A DNA stretch of 51,021 nt from a virus: positions 1 through 51,021 of the IMG/VR virus record IMGVR_UViG_3300045413_000082, one strand, 5' to 3'. This document shows, piece by piece, positions 22,039 through 31,454 of this stretch. A model generated the notes under the pieces. The model was not told where the DNA came from, did not search any database, and saw only the letters and a list, made by a program, of their open reading frames with translations. Position 1 is the stretch's first letter, and every line of letters begins with the position of its first letter. Both the position numbers and the translations under genes were made by a program.

Positions 22039-22379
22039 GGCGGCGGCTCTTTGCTCTCAGGTAGAACTTTGTCGATCAGCGTGTTGCCGATGCGGGGCGC
22101 GCGGCGAATGATGGCATCGCGCAGCGTGAGGAGAAGCTGGAACAGCGCCAGATGTCCGACGCCGCACAGCAAGCCCAGCAGCAGCGCGAACGGGCCGGCG
22201 TAGCCGAACTTGTCGGCGACAGGATAGAGCGCGACGGTGACGACCGAACTCGACGCTATGCCGAGGAACACCGAGCTGCCTCGAACGCCGTCGCGGATCG
22301 CCACCACGGCCGCCGTCAGGCCGGCGACGAACACAGCCGTCAGCAACCAGTCCAGATGCGCGGTTATCCATGGGAGCAT
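22035..22379 (-). CDS. Three-span membrane protein, probable holin, 114 aa
   Basis: Three predicted spans (residues ~10-28, ~36-55, ~62-84) with a charged C-terminal tail (RRAPRIGNTLIDKVLPESKEPPP), the topology of class I holins. It is the first gene of the lysis chain in transcription order. ATG 22379 follows the upstream virion gene by four bases. Confidence 0.65.
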   Translation of the reverse strand: MLPWITAHLDWLLTAVFVAGLTAAVVAIRDGVRGSSVFLGIASSSVVTVALYPVADKFGYAGPFALLLGLLCGVGHLALFQLLLTLRDAIIRRAPRIGNTLIDKVLPESKEPPP

Positions 22380-22383
22380 GTCG

Positions 22384-23307
22384 TCACGGCGCAACCATCG
22401 GGCCGATCCCGGCCGCCGTCGTCGGTCGGCGGGCGTACTGAGCCGCGAGCCAGTCGTAAACATCGCCGCCTATGTTGCTGAAGCGATAGCCAAGCATACC
22501 CGGGGAAGCGTCAGCCGCCATCTGACTGAACATGCCGCGACCTGTCATCGGGTTCAGTACCGACAGGGGCGCGTCAACAACACGATCCAGCGCGCCATGC
22601 GCTCTGGTACCGACGTCGCCCGGTGTCGAGATAAACCCATGTGTTGCCTCAAGCGGCAACATCGCCGGCATCAGCACTCCACCACGACCGGCTCTGAGAG
22701 CCCACGCCGGCAATCTGTACATCATCAGCGGCAGCGTGGTCATCAATCCGACGGCGTTGGCGGCTGCGGAGCCGTACGGCCCGAGCCGCTCTTGCGCCCT
22801 CTCGGTGCGCCGCACGTTTTCGGCATGAGCAGACGTAAAGTCGGTGCCGTCGGCATAGCTGCTCAGCATTCCGAGCAGGTTGTCTTGCAGGCCCAGCGTC
22901 GCCTGATCCGACGCCACTCGGGCAAAGTCGGCCACCGGTCGCAGGAACTTGGGTATGCTGTTCTCCAGCTCGCGCGTGCTGTTCGCCAGCCGCCCCGGCG
23001 GGCCCACTCCGTACTTGGTGTACAAGTCCTGCAGAGCGCCACGCTCTATGTCACGTATCTGCTTGTCGGTCGCGCCAAGGCGAGCGTATTTCTGGGCGTG
23101 ATCGCCGGCGAAGCGTTGTATGCGACGCTCCGTGAGGTAGTCATTCAGGCTGGTCTGCGGAGCGCTGTAGTTCGACGGAGGAGCAGACTTCCACGGCTGT
23201 CCGCGCACTGTCAGCATACCGTCGAGCGGCGATCTCGTGATGTCGTCGTACGATCTACCCGCGACGTTGTCGCTGGCGTCGAGGAACATGCTGCCGGTGC
23301 GCATCAT
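22384..23307 (-). CDS. Virion-associated protein of unknown function, 307 aa
   Basis: Lies between the internal virion genes and the lysis genes. It is mostly helical, with a glycine/hydrophobic middle (~200-245: AAANAVGLMTTLPLMMY, then PAWALRAG). ATG 23307 overlaps the upstream stop as ATGATGA. A structural or ejection role is inferred from position only. Confidence 0.6.
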   Translation of the reverse strand: MMRTGSMFLDASDNVAGRSYDDITRSPLDGMLTVRGQPWKSAPPSNYSAPQTSLNDYLTERRIQRFAGDHAQKYARLGATDKQIRDIERGALQDLYTKYGVGPPGRLANSTRELENSIPKFLRPVADFARVASDQATLGLQDNLLGMLSSYADGTDFTSAHAENVRRTERAQERLGPYGSAAANAVGLMTTLPLMMYRLPAWALRAGRGGVLMPAMLPLEATHGFISTPGDVGTRAHGALDRVVDAPLSVLNPMTGRGMFSQMAADASPGMLGYRFSNIGGDVYDWLAAQYARRPTTAAGIGPMVAP

Positions 23308-24098
23308 CGATTGAACCTCGGCCCGAACAGCTGCAGCAGCTTGCGGCCGTCGATGCCGCGCAGGAACGGGTTCGCATCCACGAACGACTGCGGCACCAGC
23401 GCCTGCACTTGGGTGTCGGGCGCACGCAGGACGGCGGACGCCCAGCCCGGGCCGAGGAGATGCGCGAGGTACAGCTCGGTGTGCGTCGGCATGCGGCCGA
23501 GGTCTTTCTGCAGCAGGCCGGCGTTCTGCTTGGTCAGGTACTGGACGGCGCGCCACTGTTGGCCGCGATCCGTGCGGCCGTCTTCGGTCAGCTCAAGCTG
23601 CGGAGCCTGCCTCATGATGCTGCGCCACGTCGGCATGATGAACTGGAAGCGGCCGGTCGCCCCCGATTTCTCGTTCACGGCCGTGTCGTTGTCGGCGCTC
23701 TCGGCGCGGCTCAGGTTGGTGTAGTAGCTGGCGGGGTCGTAGAAGCTGCTGTCCTCCGTCGTCACCTTGCTGGGATCGAAGGCAAGCGGCACCTTGTCGG
23801 TGTCGAGGCTGCTGTTGGGAGGCGGCCCGGGCGGAGCGTAGCTGGTGTAGTTCTCCAGCATGCCGGGTTGCAGCTGCGGCTGCCGTGGCATCGACTGCAG
23901 GATCGACCGCAGCCGGTCGGCGGCATTCCTCTGGATGCGCTGCTCCGCCTCCTTACGCTGGGCTTGCAGCAGGCCGAGCATGCCGCCGTAGGGGTTGGCC
24001 CCAGCGCCGCTCAGCGGCTGCATGCCGGGGAGATTGGACAGGCTCAGGCCGCCGCCGCCCAGCATGCCGCTGAAATCGTAGGGATTAACGGCGGGCAT
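23304..24098 (-). CDS. Virion lytic-transglycosylase-like protein, 264 aa
   Basis: Residues ~125-220 resemble the soluble lytic transglycosylase fold: SRAE133-S, then SGATGRFQFIMPTW (substrate-binding GxGQF-like loop) and ELYLAHLLGPGWA (helix that packs against it). E133 would be the catalytic acid. The N-terminal ~120 residues are G/P/Q-rich. Enzymes like this are carried inside podovirus heads and locally open the cell wall during DNA entry. It overlaps the preceding gene by 14 bases. Confidence 0.75.
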   Translation of the reverse strand: MPAVNPYDFSGMLGGGGLSLSNLPGMQPLSGAGANPYGGMLGLLQAQRKEAEQRIQRNAADRLRSILQSMPRQPQLQPGMLENYTSYAPPGPPPNSSLDTDKVPLAFDPSKVTTEDSSFYDPASYYTNLSRAESADNDTAVNEKSGATGRFQFIMPTWRSIMRQAPQLELTEDGRTDRGQQWRAVQYLTKQNAGLLQKDLGRMPTHTELYLAHLLGPGWASAVLRAPDTQVQALVPQSFVDANPFLRGIDGRKLLQLFGPRFNR

Positions 24099-27000
24099 CT
24101 TCGCCCGCCTGACTGACCGCCTCGGAGTTCGCGAGGATGATGTAGGGCTTGATCTTGTTCGACAGCAGCCTGCGCGAGGCGGCGTCGAGCGACGCCGACG
24201 ACATGCCGCGCTCGAACAGATCGCGATTGAAGATCATCTCACGCAGCGCCGCCTCTTTCGCGGCAGTGCGAAGTTCCATAAGACGTTTGGTTATCCCTGT
24301 CGCTGTAGCGCCGACTACCGCACCGGTGAAGGTTCCGCCTCCGGGGACGCTCGACCCCAGAGTGGCACCGACAAGCGCACCGCCCGCCACCGACGGCAGA
24401 TCACTGCGCAGGCTCTGGATGAGACGATGGCCGACGCTGAGATCGCGGACGTCCGGTGTGGTGACATCTTCCGGCGTGTGCGAGCCGACGCCGGCGCGTG
24501 CGCGATCACGCGCTGACTCCATGGTGTACGCCTTGTCGAGTTGGCGCAGACGATCCCGCACGCCCGGCGGCAACAGTACCTCCGCGAGATCGCTCTCCTC
24601 GTCGAGGATTTTGGCGAAGGAGTTGCCCGCCGGCTTGGAGCGGGCCCTGTCGGCACCTCCGAGAACGCGCCTGACGATGTCGTCATAGTAGGCACGCGCC
24701 ATACCCTCGCGGCCTTCCTTCGACTGTATGAGGCCCATCGTTTCGCCCGCCATCTTGGCGCGCTCGGAACCTTTCAGGCCGACCAGACGCCGTATCACAT
24801 CCGATGGTTCGGCGTTGAGATAGAACCGTGCCGCGCTCGACATGATCGCGTCCTCGGTGTTGATGATGCCCTCCTTCGCCAGCGCCCGCAGACCCGGCGA
24901 CTTTTCTTTCGCTATACGGAGGAAGTCATCGGCACTACGCTGAGCGCTGGCGATACGCTCGAACTCCTTCTGCAGCTCAGGAAACGGCTTGAGGGCGGGG
25001 CCGTACTTGTCGTTCCACTCCTTGAGCCTCGAACCGATCACCTTGCCGTTGACGTCAAGCACAGAGGACGCCATGTCGGCGCGTATGTATTGAACGAAGG
25101 CGGAGTACAGCTCAGGGTCGGCACGGATTTGCGGCACCATGGGGGAGATGACATCGCCGCCCTTGATGCCGGGTACGAATACTGCGGGCCCAGCGCCAGT
25201 CATATCTCCAGACTGCAGTACAGGCCCCAATGCGCTGTTCCTGAACGGCTCCGCGATATTTTCCCTGAAGTAAGTACGCGCCTTCGCATATCGCTCAGCC
25301 AGACCGGGCAAAGTACTGCGCTCTACAGCGTCGTCGACACCTTTGAGCAACGTCGACAGATACTCCCTAGTCGTCGGATGCTGCGTCTCCCGCAGTTCAT
25401 CGGTGATGCGTTCACGCAGGCCCTTGATGCGCTCGTAGGGCACGTTGGCTAGGAATTGCGGATTTCTCTCGGCTGTCTGCCAGTTGTGCAAATAGTCGTC
25501 GATCTTATCGAGAACGACGTCCTTCGGCGGCCGCATGATATTCGGCAGCCGATCCAATCGCCCGCGTCGGAACGCCGCCTCGTACACGGCATCAAGCGCG
25601 TCGCGAATGCTGTAGAGTTCCACCTTGGCGTCCAGCGCAGGATCGGCGGCGTCGAACAGCTCACCTGCGTGGACTTTGTTGACATCCTCGCGTGCATCGA
25701 AACGCCGATACAGGTTAGACGAGGCATCACTCTTAGCCTGAGTACGACCGCCGACCGGTGTCGGTGGCATGTCGGCCGAGACCACCTGTTGCGCCTTGCG
25801 GGCATTTTCTTCAAGCAGATCGGCCTGCGCCATGAGGCCTTGGCTGACGCGCTCGCTGGCAGCACGCTGTTGCGCTATCGTGCCTTGCACACCCTCGACT
25901 GCGGTCTTCGCGGCCGCGCCGTCAGGCATGTCCACAGGATGCCGCATGCTGTCGTCGAGCGCGGTGTCGTTGCGCAGCCGTAGCTCAGCCGGCGTGAGGC
26001 GGGAGCCCGGATTGAGCGGGTCTTGGATGGGCGTCGCCTTGTTGGCCTGCTGGCGCTCGATGCCCAACAGCGGTACGTCGTCCATGATCGCTCCGGGGGA
26101 GGGAGCGTACCCCGGTATCTTGGGCGCTGATTTCTCTGCTTCGGTGTACTTGTCGAGCAGATGACGAGGATGCCTGCCGAGCAACGCCGCCAGCCGCGTA
26201 CCGGTCTCGGCGTAAGTCTCGCTCTTGAACAGGTCGAAGGGGTTCACTTTCGAGAACATCTCGGCGACGCGGGCAGGCATGCGCATCAGTGGCAACAGGC
26301 TGCCGACGCCCATCGCACCAGCTTCGGCGGTGTCTCGATACTCCTTCGGCGCGATATTGTACGCCGTCGATCCGGCGAAGCCGCCGACGGCCGGTGGTAC
26401 CACATACGTGCGATAGGGGCCCATCGCCTCTATCTCCGGCAGCGTTGTCGCTACGGCCCTGTTGGTCACGGGCGACAGGCTTTTCACGGCGGGCACCGCC
26501 GGCGTGAACGCTCGCGACAGCCAGCCACCGAGAAGTATCTGCGACCCCAGCTCGGAGGTGTTGTGCAGGCCACGCGCAGCCCAACCTTCAGGACGCCACT
26601 CGGGGTTCTCCGGCATCACTCCGTATTCGCGCATCAACCCCATGAGCGGATTGTGCTCTGGCCCGACCTGCGCCAGAAGCTTGTCACCCCATCCGCCCAC
26701 GCTGTCGATGAAGTCGGGCTCACGTCGCGGCACGGGACGGCCGAAGATGACGTCCTGCCCATCTGACATGAACCGGGCGGCGTTCCGCGTCCACTGCGGT
26801 AGCTTGAGCACCAGACCCGGGACCGCCGAGAACAGGTCGTAGAGCGACCCGACGCCGTGTCCAATCGGGCTCATAATCTGCTGAAAGGACGTCGGCGGCG
26901 GATACTGCTTCTTGCCTTTCGGAGCTTCCACCTCCGCCGGCGCAGGGCCCGCTATCTCGTTGAGTAGCTGCCACGGATCGACTTTAGTTGTCGTCTTGTT

Positions 27001-27120
27001 GGCGGGCGGCGGTGCCGGCTTCGGCACGACAGACACAGCAGGAGGAGCCTTCTGCTGCGTAGGCGCAGGCGATATTCGTTCGCCGGCCCCCACGCTGTCG
27101 AGGATTTCCTGCGGGTTCAT
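24085..27120 (-). CDS. Large internal virion (ejection) protein, 1011 aa
   Basis: The largest gene in the window. A disordered P/A/K-rich N-terminus (~1-70) is followed by long helical regions, a glycine/hydrophobic patch around residues 230-290, and another near 930-965 (VGATLGSSVPGGGTFTGAVV). No enzymatic domain is recognised. Size, helix content and place between other internal virion genes match podovirus ejection proteins that form a channel across the envelope. Confidence 0.7.
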   Translation of the reverse strand: MNPQEILDSVGAGERISPAPTQQKAPPAVSVVPKPAPPPANKTTTKVDPWQLLNEIAGPAPAEVEAPKGKKQYPPPTSFQQIMSPIGHGVGSLYDLFSAVPGLVLKLPQWTRNAARFMSDGQDVIFGRPVPRREPDFIDSVGGWGDKLLAQVGPEHNPLMGLMREYGVMPENPEWRPEGWAARGLHNTSELGSQILLGGWLSRAFTPAVPAVKSLSPVTNRAVATTLPEIEAMGPYRTYVVPPAVGGFAGSTAYNIAPKEYRDTAEAGAMGVGSLLPLMRMPARVAEMFSKVNPFDLFKSETYAETGTRLAALLGRHPRHLLDKYTEAEKSAPKIPGYAPSPGAIMDDVPLLGIERQQANKATPIQDPLNPGSRLTPAELRLRNDTALDDSMRHPVDMPDGAAAKTAVEGVQGTIAQQRAASERVSQGLMAQADLLEENARKAQQVVSADMPPTPVGGRTQAKSDASSNLYRRFDAREDVNKVHAGELFDAADPALDAKVELYSIRDALDAVYEAAFRRGRLDRLPNIMRPPKDVVLDKIDDYLHNWQTAERNPQFLANVPYERIKGLRERITDELRETQHPTTREYLSTLLKGVDDAVERSTLPGLAERYAKARTYFRENIAEPFRNSALGPVLQSGDMTGAGPAVFVPGIKGGDVISPMVPQIRADPELYSAFVQYIRADMASSVLDVNGKVIGSRLKEWNDKYGPALKPFPELQKEFERIASAQRSADDFLRIAKEKSPGLRALAKEGIINTEDAIMSSAARFYLNAEPSDVIRRLVGLKGSERAKMAGETMGLIQSKEGREGMARAYYDDIVRRVLGGADRARSKPAGNSFAKILDEESDLAEVLLPPGVRDRLRQLDKAYTMESARDRARAGVGSHTPEDVTTPDVRDLSVGHRLIQSLRSDLPSVAGGALVGATLGSSVPGGGTFTGAVVGATATGITKRLMELRTAAKEAALREMIFNRDLFERGMSSASLDAASRRLLSNKIKPYIILANSEAVSQAGEDARR

Positions 27121-27121
27121 A

Positions 27122-28528
27122 TCACTTCAACGTCTTCCAAGCCTCGATAGCCTGCTTCAGCAGCTCATCTCCGCCGAGGTTCGGATTGCGATCCTTGTAG
27201 CCGTTGTAGAACTCCCACAGCGTGACGCGCTTGCCGTTGGTGGCGGTGCGCGACAGATCGAAACGGTCGTTGTCGCCGAGATAGTTGCGGATGCCTGATG
27301 CACTGTTGCGTCGACCGGCGACATACTTGTCCGCCAGCTCGGCGCGGTACATGGCACCGAGTTGCTGCGACTTCATCCAGTTGAACATCACGATGTTCAG
27401 TTCTTCCGGGTTGGTGATGTTCGCGATCACGTTCGCCATGCGCTGTGCGTCGCCTTCAGTCTGCACACCCTTCTGTTGTTGCTGCATATCGAGCACGAAG
27501 CCCTGCAGAACGGCCTTCATCTTGCCGACGTCGGTGGCGGCGTTCTGTATCTGCTGACCCCACTTGCCGCCGAGCCCAAACGCCTCCGCTATTCGCGCTG
27601 CGGTGACGGCGATGGGAGCCAGCAGGCCGGGAACCTGCGTACCCGGCGGCGGCTGGGCGAAGTTCAGCGCCGACAGGTTATTCTGCGCCGCCTGTCCTGC
27701 GCTCGACACGGCGGCGTAGTATTCGCGCTCCTCCTTCTTCTCCATCTCGATGCGTTCAGGCAGCTTGTACATCTCCTTCGCATCTTCGTCGGTGAAGGTC
27801 TTGTTGGCATGCGTGCCGCCCGGGGCCTGCGTCGGCCACACGCCATAGGCCTGCTTGAACAGCTTGGCGTACTCCGCCTCCTGCAGCTGCCGCATGACCT
27901 CTGTATCGTCGGCGTTGTACATGACGCCGGCTTTCTGCGCCGCCTGCATCTGCGCCTTCGCGTTGGCGGCGGCGATCTTGCGCAGCTCGGCATCCTGCTT
28001 CATCACCAGCTTCATGCCGCTCGACTGCGCGTTCAGCACGCCGCGCTCGACTGCCGACCGCTGGGCGAGCAGGGTGTTGCCGCGCTGGGCGATCTGCGCC
28101 GCCTCGTCCTTGTCGATGCCTTCGCCCATCGTGATCGGCAGGCTCTTGAGGTTGGTCGTCCGCAGGATGTTCTGATCCTCGCTCGTGCGGTCGGCCTGCA
28201 GCGTCGGCACCGCAGCGCCGAGTGCGTTGCCGATGCTCTCGCCGAAGCTGCCGGTGCGCGTCGGAGCCAGCATGCCGGCGGCGGCGGACATCATCGGCAG
28301 ATTGACGCGCCCCGTCCGTGTCGCGACCAGCGCCCTCGTCGCCTCATCGACGATGCGCGACATGTCGGCCACCTTGGCGCGACGGCGCTGCAGGACGTCG
28401 TTGTACTCGGTGTCGGCCGCCTTCTGACGGTCTCGCAGCTCCGTCAGGTAGCCTTGGGCCGCAGACGGGTCGTACACCGGGTTGCCGAGGCCCAGCACAC
28501 CTCCGAGGATGTTGAGATCGCTGCTCAT
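27122..28528 (-). CDS. Internal virion protein with QTEGDAQRM motif, 468 aa
   Basis: Predominantly helical, with long coiled-coil stretches (residues ~25-70 and ~150-260, rich in A, Q, R and E). Near residue ~365 is KGVQTEGDAQRM, a motif that recurs in the 166-aa protein encoded at 37.9 kb. Similar K-G-x-Q-T-x-x-D-A-x-R motifs are known to me from internal or tail-associated proteins of other phages. It is probably ejected with the DNA. Confidence 0.65.
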   Translation of the reverse strand: MSSDLNILGGVLGLGNPVYDPSAAQGYLTELRDRQKAADTEYNDVLQRRRAKVADMSRIVDEATRALVATRTGRVNLPMMSAAAGMLAPTRTGSFGESIGNALGAAVPTLQADRTSEDQNILRTTNLKSLPITMGEGIDKDEAAQIAQRGNTLLAQRSAVERGVLNAQSSGMKLVMKQDAELRKIAAANAKAQMQAAQKAGVMYNADDTEVMRQLQEAEYAKLFKQAYGVWPTQAPGGTHANKTFTDEDAKEMYKLPERIEMEKKEEREYYAAVSSAGQAAQNNLSALNFAQPPPGTQVPGLLAPIAVTAARIAEAFGLGGKWGQQIQNAATDVGKMKAVLQGFVLDMQQQQKGVQTEGDAQRMANVIANITNPEELNIVMFNWMKSQQLGAMYRAELADKYVAGRRNSASGIRNYLGDNDRFDLSRTATNGKRVTLWEFYNGYKDRNPNLGGDELLKQAIEAWKTLK

Positions 28529-30045
28529 GATGCCGCCAGCATGCCGAGGAGAGGACCGTCAGTGGGCAGCGGCGGGCGGCGCATCGGGCGCGGCATCGCC
28601 GGCGCTGCACCGCTGCGCGACAGCCAGCCGCCGCGAGCGAAACGAACGGGGCCGCCGCTCTGCCGCGTGATGTATATCAGCGGACTGACGCGAGGCACCG
28701 TAGGATCGTCTGCCGCTCCGTAGTAGTCCCAGTCGCCCGGGGGGCCTCGCCAGTTCTTCTCACGATGCGTCGGCTGCACGATCCAGTTGTTGGGCTCACG
28801 CGCCTTCAGACGGGTCAGCTCGCCGTAGCGGGCCCGCAGGCGCTGTCTGGCGAGATCGTCGTCGGCCTCTCCCTCGACGTGGCCGCCGTCGCGGTACGTC
28901 TGGATGCGACCGCCTTCCGCCTTGTTGTTGAACAGGCTGGCGAGGCCGAGGCCGGCACCGAGCAGCTGGGCGAACGGCGCTGCCTGATAGGTGGTGGCGG
29001 GACCAGTCGTCTGCTGCACCTGTCCTGCCGGGGTCTGCAGTCCACGGATCATGTTGTTCATGAAGGTGGTCTGCGTCTTGGGGTACTCGCGCTGTTCGAG
29101 GAAGTTGTTGTACATCATGTCGAGCAGCTGCTGCTCGCGACCCATCTGCTGGTTGCCGATGCCCTCGAACACGCCGGCACCGGTGATACCCGCCCGCTGC
29201 GTCTGGTTGGCGATGGCCGCCATATCCTGTCCGAGCGTGCCGGCGGTGGTGCGGTCGACGTTGGCGAGGTTGCCGCGCAGGGACGCCAGCGACGTCTCGG
29301 AGCTGCGGTCGGCGTTGGCGAGGTTGCCGGCGGTCGATGCACCCTGCAGCGAGCGGCTGGCGTCGGCACCGAACTGCTGCGCCCCCGTGTTGTAGGCACC
29401 GGAGTACAGGCTCGACAGAGCGCCGAGCAGGCTGTCGCCCTGATCGCGGACGGCGCGGTTGGTGAAGTCGCCGTGCCGCGTCGATCCGAGCATGCCCTGA
29501 CGGACGAAGTTGTCGTTGATGTTCGGCAGCACGTTCTCGAACAGGTTGCGATTGCTGAGTTCGGTGATCCTGTTCGCCACCTGATCGGTGAACGGGTTCA
29601 TGTAGTCCGAGACCCTGTCGGGCCACTCCTGCATGCCCCTCGTGAGCCCCGGCTGGGCGCTGTTCAACGCCCTCGGCAGGCCAGTGACGGCGTCGATGGA
29701 CGGCTGCGCCGCCTCCGACGCAGTCGGGCCGCTGGCGGCACCCATGGTGATGTCCGACGCCGCGTTCATGCCCGGTTGCCAGCTGTTGGCGGCCGTCCGG
29801 CCCATGCCCCATCCGGTCTGGGTGTCGCCGGTGAAAGGAGCGAAGCGCGCCTCGCGCAGCGCATCGTAGGCCGCAGGCGCTGGTGCAGTGAACTTCTGGT
29901 ACGGCTCGGCCGCCACCACGTTGGCCTTGCCGAGCAGGCCCTGCTGGTAGGCCTCGAACCAAGGCGGCAGCGACGGCGTCGTCGAGTTGTACGTCGTGAC
30001 GCTGGGCGGCGGCGAGCCCGAGAACAGGAAGTCGGTCAGGCTCAT
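28525..30045 (-). CDS. Internal or tail virion protein, 506 aa
   Basis: Residues ~135-330 contain VSDYMNPFTDQVANRI-type sequence, followed by RNLFENVLPNINDNFVRQGMLGS-like sequence. This is a pattern I recognise from 'tail/virion' proteins of many podoviruses. A glycine/hydrophobic segment at ~350-375 precedes a basic, disordered tail with RFARGGWL. The start overlaps the upstream stop (ATGA). Confidence 0.65.
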   Translation of the reverse strand: MSLTDFLFSGSPPPSVTTYNSTTPSLPPWFEAYQQGLLGKANVVAAEPYQKFTAPAPAAYDALREARFAPFTGDTQTGWGMGRTAANSWQPGMNAASDITMGAASGPTASEAAQPSIDAVTGLPRALNSAQPGLTRGMQEWPDRVSDYMNPFTDQVANRITELSNRNLFENVLPNINDNFVRQGMLGSTRHGDFTNRAVRDQGDSLLGALSSLYSGAYNTGAQQFGADASRSLQGASTAGNLANADRSSETSLASLRGNLANVDRTTAGTLGQDMAAIANQTQRAGITGAGVFEGIGNQQMGREQQLLDMMYNNFLEQREYPKTQTTFMNNMIRGLQTPAGQVQQTTGPATTYQAAPFAQLLGAGLGLASLFNNKAEGGRIQTYRDGGHVEGEADDDLARQRLRARYGELTRLKAREPNNWIVQPTHREKNWRGPPGDWDYYGAADDPTVPRVSPLIYITRQSGGPVRFARGGWLSRSGAAPAMPRPMRRPPLPTDGPLLGMLAAS

Positions 30046-31139
30046 GCGCCGCTCCTCATGTAGCGCTCGACCGGCTTGGCGTCGGGAGAGAACTTGCCCT
30101 TCGCCAGAGCTGCACCCTTGTGTTTGCGGATGTTCTTGCGGAACTGGTCGAGCAGCTTCGCGCCTGCGTCGGGCGAGCCGTTGCCCAGCATCGCCACCGT
30201 CTCGGCGTCGATCACGTACTCGTTGTTGGACAACCGAGCAGGGATCGTGTCGGCGCGGCCATCGCCTGCGCCGCCCTGCATGTACGGGTCGGACAACATA
30301 CCGCCGCGCGCCGCAGCGGTTATCGGCACGTCGGGCAGTCGGTTGTCCTCAAAGAATGACGTCTCGCCTGCCATCTGCGGCTCGTTTCTGTCGGCCGCCG
30401 GGTTGCGACGACGGTTCAGGCTGGCGGTGGGGAACTTGTAGTTGGCCCACGACGCCGGTCTCTGTGGCGGCGCTACCGTGGGCGATGTGCCGGATGTGCG
30501 ACTGTTGCCGGCGCTCAGCATTCCGACGGCGGCGAGGGCGGCCGGTATCGCCCACTTGTTGTTGGCGAGCCAGCCGGGTGATGCAGCAGCAGCTCCTTTG
30601 TCCCCAGCAGCCTTGGCGACAGTGCCGGCGACCGCGTCAGCGCCTGAGCCGGATATGTTCGGGTTGGTGCTGTTACCGACCACGGTCTCTGGGACGGCGG
30701 TCCCGAACAGGCCGGCGACGTTGAACGGGCTCTCGTAGCCGCTGAAGCCGAGCATGCGGGCGGCGGTGGGCGTGACGCCGCCGAGTGCTCCGCCTTTCAG
30801 TGTGTCGCCGAGCGGATCACGGAAGCTGTTCAGCGCATTCGAGGTCAGTGCGCCAAGCCCAGCTCCGACGAGGCTCTGGCCCCATCCACCGAGGGCGTCA
30901 CCACCCAGATCGAGCCACTCGGTGACCGGCGCGGCTCCGATGGCCGACGCGGCGACGGGTGCGATCCACGAGAACAGTTCGCCGAGGAAGAACTCGGGGA
31001 GGCCGGTGTCGGGGTTCTTGGTCGGAGGGCCCCACGCACGCGACAGCATGCCGAGTTCGCGCTTGTTCAAGTGAACAAGTTCTGTGTCGCCGAAGCGACC
31101 TGCGTTTCTGACATTTCGTGCGGCGCGACGAAGCATCAT
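30042..31139 (-). CDS. Virion protein with conserved C-terminal motif, 365 aa
   Basis: Glycine/alanine-rich with hydrophobic stretches that could insert in a membrane (~55-110 and ~195-215). The C-terminal GRADTIPARLSNNEYVIDAE, then TVAMLGNGSPDAGA, is a conserved motif in internal virion proteins of many podoviruses. Two tandem ATGs occur at the start. The 73 bases before it (31140-31212) hold only a short CCCC/GGGG inverted repeat and no clear promoter. Confidence 0.65.
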   Translation of the reverse strand: MMLRRAARNVRNAGRFGDTELVHLNKRELGMLSRAWGPPTKNPDTGLPEFFLGELFSWIAPVAASAIGAAPVTEWLDLGGDALGGWGQSLVGAGLGALTSNALNSFRDPLGDTLKGGALGGVTPTAARMLGFSGYESPFNVAGLFGTAVPETVVGNSTNPNISGSGADAVAGTVAKAAGDKGAAAASPGWLANNKWAIPAALAAVGMLSAGNSRTSGTSPTVAPPQRPASWANYKFPTASLNRRRNPAADRNEPQMAGETSFFEDNRLPDVPITAAARGGMLSDPYMQGGAGDGRADTIPARLSNNEYVIDAETVAMLGNGSPDAGAKLLDQFRKNIRKHKGAALAKGKFSPDAKPVERYMRSGA

Positions 31140-31212
31140 GATCCCCGTAGCAATGGGGCCGGCACAGCGATGCCCGGTCAGCCGCCTGATCCGGTCATAC
31201 TACCAGCACCCG

Positions 31213-31452
31213 TTAGTAGGCGTCCAGAGCCCCCGTGAGGGCTTCCGCCCATGACTGCCAGTCCTTGTAATCCGTGGTCCGGGGCACCGTATAAGCCACC
31301 AGCGACGGCACTATAGCGATCTCGTTGCCCCACACCCCCCACAGCTCCTCATCCGGCGGCTGCGGCAGGTACAGGGACGGATTGTATCCGACGAAGGCGG
31401 CAGCCCACTCGGACCACTTCATATTCTGCGTCTGAGGCACGAATACAGCCAT
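31213..31452 (-). CDS. Small virion-region protein, 79 aa
   Basis: Tryptophan-rich and acidic (WSEWAAAFVGYNPS, then WQSWAEALTGA), with two similar W-x-x-W-A-x-A segments, perhaps a duplicated helix. It lies two bases after the tail hub gene. The role is unknown. Confidence 0.6.
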   Translation of the reverse strand: MAVFVPQTQNMKWSEWAAAFVGYNPSLYLPQPPDEELWGVWGNEIAIVPSLVAYTVPRTTDYKDWQSWAEALTGALDAY

Positions 31453-31454
31453 CG

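Noticed and set aside
22237-23724. Plus-strand 495-codon open frame opposite the lysis/virion junction
   Set aside because: No start signal and no recognisable protein pattern; crosses several real minus-strand genes.
27362-28723. Plus-strand 453-codon open frame opposite an internal virion gene
   Set aside because: Shadow frame, L/R/H-rich without domain features.
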